The notes under the pieces were generated by a model. It did not search any database. It worked only from the letters and a program-made list of their open reading frames with translations, and was not told the DNA's origin. Both the position numbers and the translations under genes were made by a program. 64,000 bases of DNA from Planctomycetota bacterium. GTDB taxonomy: Bacteria; Planctomycetota; UBA1135. Of this stretch, positions 61,608 through 64,000 are shown one piece after another (positions within the stretch are counted from its first letter, which is position 1; each line of letters opens with the position of its first letter). The stretch is taken from NCBI GenBank assembly GCA_004295085.1, contig SHNF01000002.1:62001-126000 (forward strand). The letters run 5' to 3'.

Positions 61608-61718
61608 TCCCCAGGACCTCGGTCAAAGGCTTGCATTGCACAGGAACCGAGCCTGCCTGGGAAGCGCTTTCTCTCTTCAAGGACAATCACAAGGCATTTA
61701 TTTACAGAGGTTTATGAA

Positions 61719-62960
61719 TCATCCTGAAGCTGCGACCAAAGTCGCCGCCAGGCCTGCCGGCAAGAGCGTCCGGAGGGTCCATTGCCAGGCCCGGGCGCGC
61801 CTCTGCCAGGCCTGGGCGTGGGCAGGCTCGGCCTGGGAGCGCTGCAGCTCGGCCACGCGCCGCCGTACTGGGAGATGGCGGATTCCCAGCCGTGCGCTGT
61901 GGGGGCCGAGCGACTGGAGCACCTCGATCAGGCGCGGGCCGATCTCCGGCTCCACCGCCATGGCGTCCAGGTCGGCCTGCATCTCGAACACGCGAAAGGC
62001 CGGCAGGCACGGCAGGAACCCGAGCACCGCGATCGCCAGGGTGAACAGGATCGGGGCTTCCTCCTCCGGCAGCAGGCCCAGTCTCGATGCCAGCGCCGAG
62101 ACCAGCAGCATCGCGCCGACGTATCCCGACATCAGGCTGAACACGTGGCCGCGGCGCAGGTGCGCCAGCTCGTGGGCCAGGGCCGCTTCCACCTGCTCGC
62201 GCGGCAGCCGTTCCAGCAGCGCGTCGGACAGCAGCACCGCGCGCCAGCGGCCCATGCCCATGGCCACGGCGTTGGCCAGCAGGCGCTGCGTGTGCCACAG
62301 GTACACGCGCGGCGCGCGGCCGCGGCCGCGCCACAAGCGGTCGGCCGCCGGCTGCCAGGTGTGCGGCGCCGCCACCGCTCCGAAGATCCGCGGCAGTTGC
62401 GCCAGCAGAAGCGCGGCCACGGCCAGCACCAGGGCCAGGTCCACGGCATCCGCGACCAGCGCGCGCGCGCCGCCACCACCGTCTTGCGGTGCCGGCAGCC
62501 ACCGTTCGCGCAGCTCCCAGCCTTGCGCCACCAGCGCGAACGGCAGGATGACCCACAGCATGGACGCGAGCTGGCGCCCGGCGTAGCGGCGCGCCTCCGC
62601 CGGGCTCAGCCGCCACAAGGCGGCCTCGCCCAGGCGAAAGCCGAGCTGGATCCCCAGGAACGGGATCAGGCCGATCCAGGACTCCAGCAGCGCCGGCAGC
62701 GTCCAGTCCTCCCACAGGCGCATGCCGCCGAACGGCGCCAGCCACAGTGCGTAGCAGAGCAGCGGCAGCGCGAAGCGTCCGAGCATGCCGGCCTCCCAGG
62801 GCCGCCGCGGGCGCGCGGCGCTCCAGCGCAGGTAGAACAGCCACACCACGCCGAAGGTGGCGATCAGGCCGAAACTGTCCGGAGCACGCACCCAGCGCGG
62901 GTGCTCGGCCAGCCACTGCCAGATGCCGTAGGCGGCGGCGAGGGAGAAAAAGGGCGGCAC
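61719..62960 (-). CDS. M48-family membrane metallopeptidase
   Basis: 413-aa protein with about six hydrophobic segments before and after the active site. The zinc motif H-E-L-A-H is at residues 263-267, with a downstream E-M-Q-A-D-L-D-A (about 324-331) supplying the third ligand. This is the HtpX/CAAX-protease-like arrangement, with the active site facing the cytoplasm. Probably acts in membrane protein quality control or peptide processing. Start GTG 62960, 6 nt after the dapF stop, so it forms an operon with dapF. The C-terminal tail (Q-R-R-A-R-A-W-Q-W) is amphipathic. Confidence 0.8.
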   Translation of the reverse strand: MPPFFSLAAAYGIWQWLAEHPRWVRAPDSFGLIATFGVVWLFYLRWSAARPRRPWEAGMLGRFALPLLCYALWLAPFGGMRLWEDWTLPALLESWIGLIPFLGIQLGFRLGEAALWRLSPAEARRYAGRQLASMLWVILPFALVAQGWELRERWLPAPQDGGGGARALVADAVDLALVLAVAALLLAQLPRIFGAVAAPHTWQPAADRLWRGRGRAPRVYLWHTQRLLANAVAMGMGRWRAVLLSDALLERLPREQVEAALAHELAHLRRGHVFSLMSGYVGAMLLVSALASRLGLLPEEEAPILFTLAIAVLGFLPCLPAFRVFEMQADLDAMAVEPEIGPRLIEVLQSLGPHSARLGIRHLPVRRRVAELQRSQAEPAHAQAWQRRARAWQWTLRTLLPAGLAATLVAASG

Positions 62961-62966
62961 GCGCGT

Positions 62967-63749
62967 TCAGTCCAGCGCCAAGTCCATGGGTTTGCCGATG
63001 CTGGCCGCGCCGCGCAGCAATACACCGCCGTCGGGCGCCGGGGCCAGGCTCAGGACCCCTCCCGGCATCTCCACCCGCAGCGGGCCCTGCGCGCCGCCGG
63101 CCCAGGCCGCCAGCGCCACCGCCACGGCGCCGCTGCCGCAGGCGCGCGTCTCGCCGACGCCCCGCTCCCAGACGCGTGCGCGCAGCAGCCCGGGGCCTCC
63201 GTCCGCGATCGCCTCCACGTTGACGCCCTGCGGGAACAGGTCGCGGCGCGCGGCCACGGCGCGCGCCAGCGCCTGCAGGTTCAGCCGCCCGAGGTCGGCG
63301 ACCGGCACGACGCAATGCGGGTTCCAGAACGGCACGGAGACCCCGGTCAGCCCGTCCAGGGCCACGGCCTCCAGCGCCAGCTCCTGCGGGAGGTCGGCGC
63401 GCCGCAAGTGCAGCTCCACGCCCTCGGGCACGCGCCGCCAGCGGATGGCACGCCCGGCCATGCAGAACTCCCCGCCCGCCGCGCCTTCCCACAGCGCCGC
63501 CGCGCGCAGACCGTTCAGGCACACGCCGCCGTCGCTGCCGTCGCGGTTGTAGATGCCCAGTCTGCGCCCCGGCGCCTGCGCGGGTCCCAGCAGCAGCAGC
63601 CCGTCCCACTGTGCGCCGCAGGCGCGCTGCGCCAGCTCTCCCGGCGCCAGACCGGTACGCGCCGCGTCCTCCTCCCGCGCCAGCAGGAAGGTGTTGCCCA
63701 GGCCCTCGCCGGGCACGCAACGCAGGCCTTGCTCGGCCACGGCGCCCAC
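62967..63749 (-). CDS. dapF: diaminopimelate epimerase
   Basis: 260-aa epimerase converting LL- to meso-diaminopimelate for lysine and peptidoglycan. GTG 63749 is used; the downstream GTG 63740 is also plausible. Visible motifs: G-L-G-N-T-F near the start, N-R-D-G-S-D-G-G-V-C-L-N-G (first catalytic Cys; the usual C-G-N-G reads C-L-N-G), W-N-P-H-C-V-V-P-V, G-V-N-V-E-A-I, and E-R-G-V-G-E-T-R-A-C-G-S-G (second catalytic Cys). Both active-site cysteines are kept despite divergence of the first loop. It starts 4 nt after the upstream thioredoxin-like gene and precedes the M48 gene by 6 nt. Confidence 0.85.
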   Translation of the reverse strand: MGAVAEQGLRCVPGEGLGNTFLLAREEDAARTGLAPGELAQRACGAQWDGLLLLGPAQAPGRRLGIYNRDGSDGGVCLNGLRAAALWEGAAGGEFCMAGRAIRWRRVPEGVELHLRRADLPQELALEAVALDGLTGVSVPFWNPHCVVPVADLGRLNLQALARAVAARRDLFPQGVNVEAIADGGPGLLRARVWERGVGETRACGSGAVAVALAAWAGGAQGPLRVEMPGGVLSLAPAPDGGVLLRGAASIGKPMDLALD

Positions 63750-63753
63750 GAGC

Positions 63754-64000
63754 CTAGCGCAAGGCGTCCAGGCCGCGCTGCAGGAAGGCCGCGAATCCGG
63801 CCGCATCCGGCCGGTATCCGTCCACCATCTCCACGACCCGGTCCGTGCGGGGATCCAGGATCACGTACTGGGGCTGCTGCGGCGAGTGGAATCGTTCGAT
63901 CTGGTACTGCTTGTTCCAGTCCCCGTACGGCGGCTTGTCCACCCACAGCTCGGCGCGCACGTACTGCTGCAGCAGCGGCCGCACCTGGTCATGCGGAAAG
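63754..64000 (-). CDS. thioredoxin-fold protein, C-terminal part (runs off the window)
   Basis: The frame is open through the right edge; only the last 81 codons are visible, so a GTG at 63984 is internal. The sequence (E-L-W-V-D-K, G-D-W-N-K-Q-Y-Q-I-E-R-F, Q-P-Q-Y-V-I-L-D-P, a final G-F-A-A-F-L-Q helix) matches the cis-Pro side and last helix of thioredoxin/DsbD-C-terminal-like domains. The CxxC motif would be outside. Possibly a cytochrome c biogenesis or DsbD-type thiol reductase, which would suit the c-type cytochromes nearby, but this is inference. Confidence 0.55.
   Translation of the reverse strand, partial: FPHDQVRPLLQQYVRAELWVDKPPYGDWNKQYQIERFHSPQQPQYVILDPRTDRVVEMVDGYRPDAAGFAAFLQRGLDALR

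Overview
The window joins two kinds of DNA. Positions 1 to about 21,170 are the late half of a contractile-tailed prophage. From about 22,985 to the right edge lies an ordinary, very GC-rich bacterial chromosome. Between them is a short, visibly less GC-rich stretch with a three-gene minus-strand operon of unknown function and phage-gene remnants.

The chromosome is diderm: it carries lpxD, a sequence-typical murJ, OM-porin-like and lipoprotein genes, and dapF. An ECF sigma factor fused through a membrane segment to repeated carboxypeptidase-regulatory-like domains, a lipoprotein sulfatase-like enzyme, several multihaem cytochromes, and a GyrA whose QRDR reads [10 protein letters not shown] all suggest Planctomycetota or a relative. 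This is inference; there is no 16S rRNA gene in the window.

Prophage layout, all on the plus strand: small terminase (5' partial), GpA-type large terminase, gpW, lambda-type portal, protease/major-capsid fusion, DUF2190 and gpFII-like proteins; then a Mu-type contractile tail (tail completion protein, DUF2635, sheath, tube, gp41/gp42 assembly chaperones with a -1 slippery heptamer, tape measure, gpN, gpP/gp44, gp45 spike, gp46, gp47/J, gp48); then a tail fibre, two small membrane or lipoproteins that look like a spanin pair, and a membrane-anchored GH99-like protein where an endolysin would be expected. A strong terminator ends this unit at about 19,985. Beyond it are a decayed ParB/DNA-methylase gene and a small-terminase-like fragment. 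The early genes, integrase, repressor and left end lie outside the window.

Chromosome layout: a DinG-like helicase with a degenerate exonuclease-like N-terminus; the sigma-factor fusion; M23, PHP and sulfatase-like exported proteins; a methyltransferase; SpoU methyltransferase-rarA (minus); rsgA; folC-ispH (minus); a Nudix-like gene; lpxD (minus); a C26 amidotransferase, a two-TM protein and aroB; carB; a six-gene porin/multihaem-cytochrome cluster (49.5-56.5 kb); murJ (minus); a glycosyltransferase; then gyrA, an M48 peptidase, dapF and the C-terminus of a thioredoxin-like protein (all minus).

A pattern cuts across the host half. At least ten genes have a TAnnnT-like -10 hexamer ending only 6 to 9 nt before the start codon, with no Shine-Dalgarno between them, which predicts leaderless transcripts. 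The prophage genes instead use translational coupling (ATGA/TGATG overlaps) and GGAG-type sites. The pattern was also used here to revise three start codons (SpoU methyltransferase, PHP protein, second choice-of-anchor protein).
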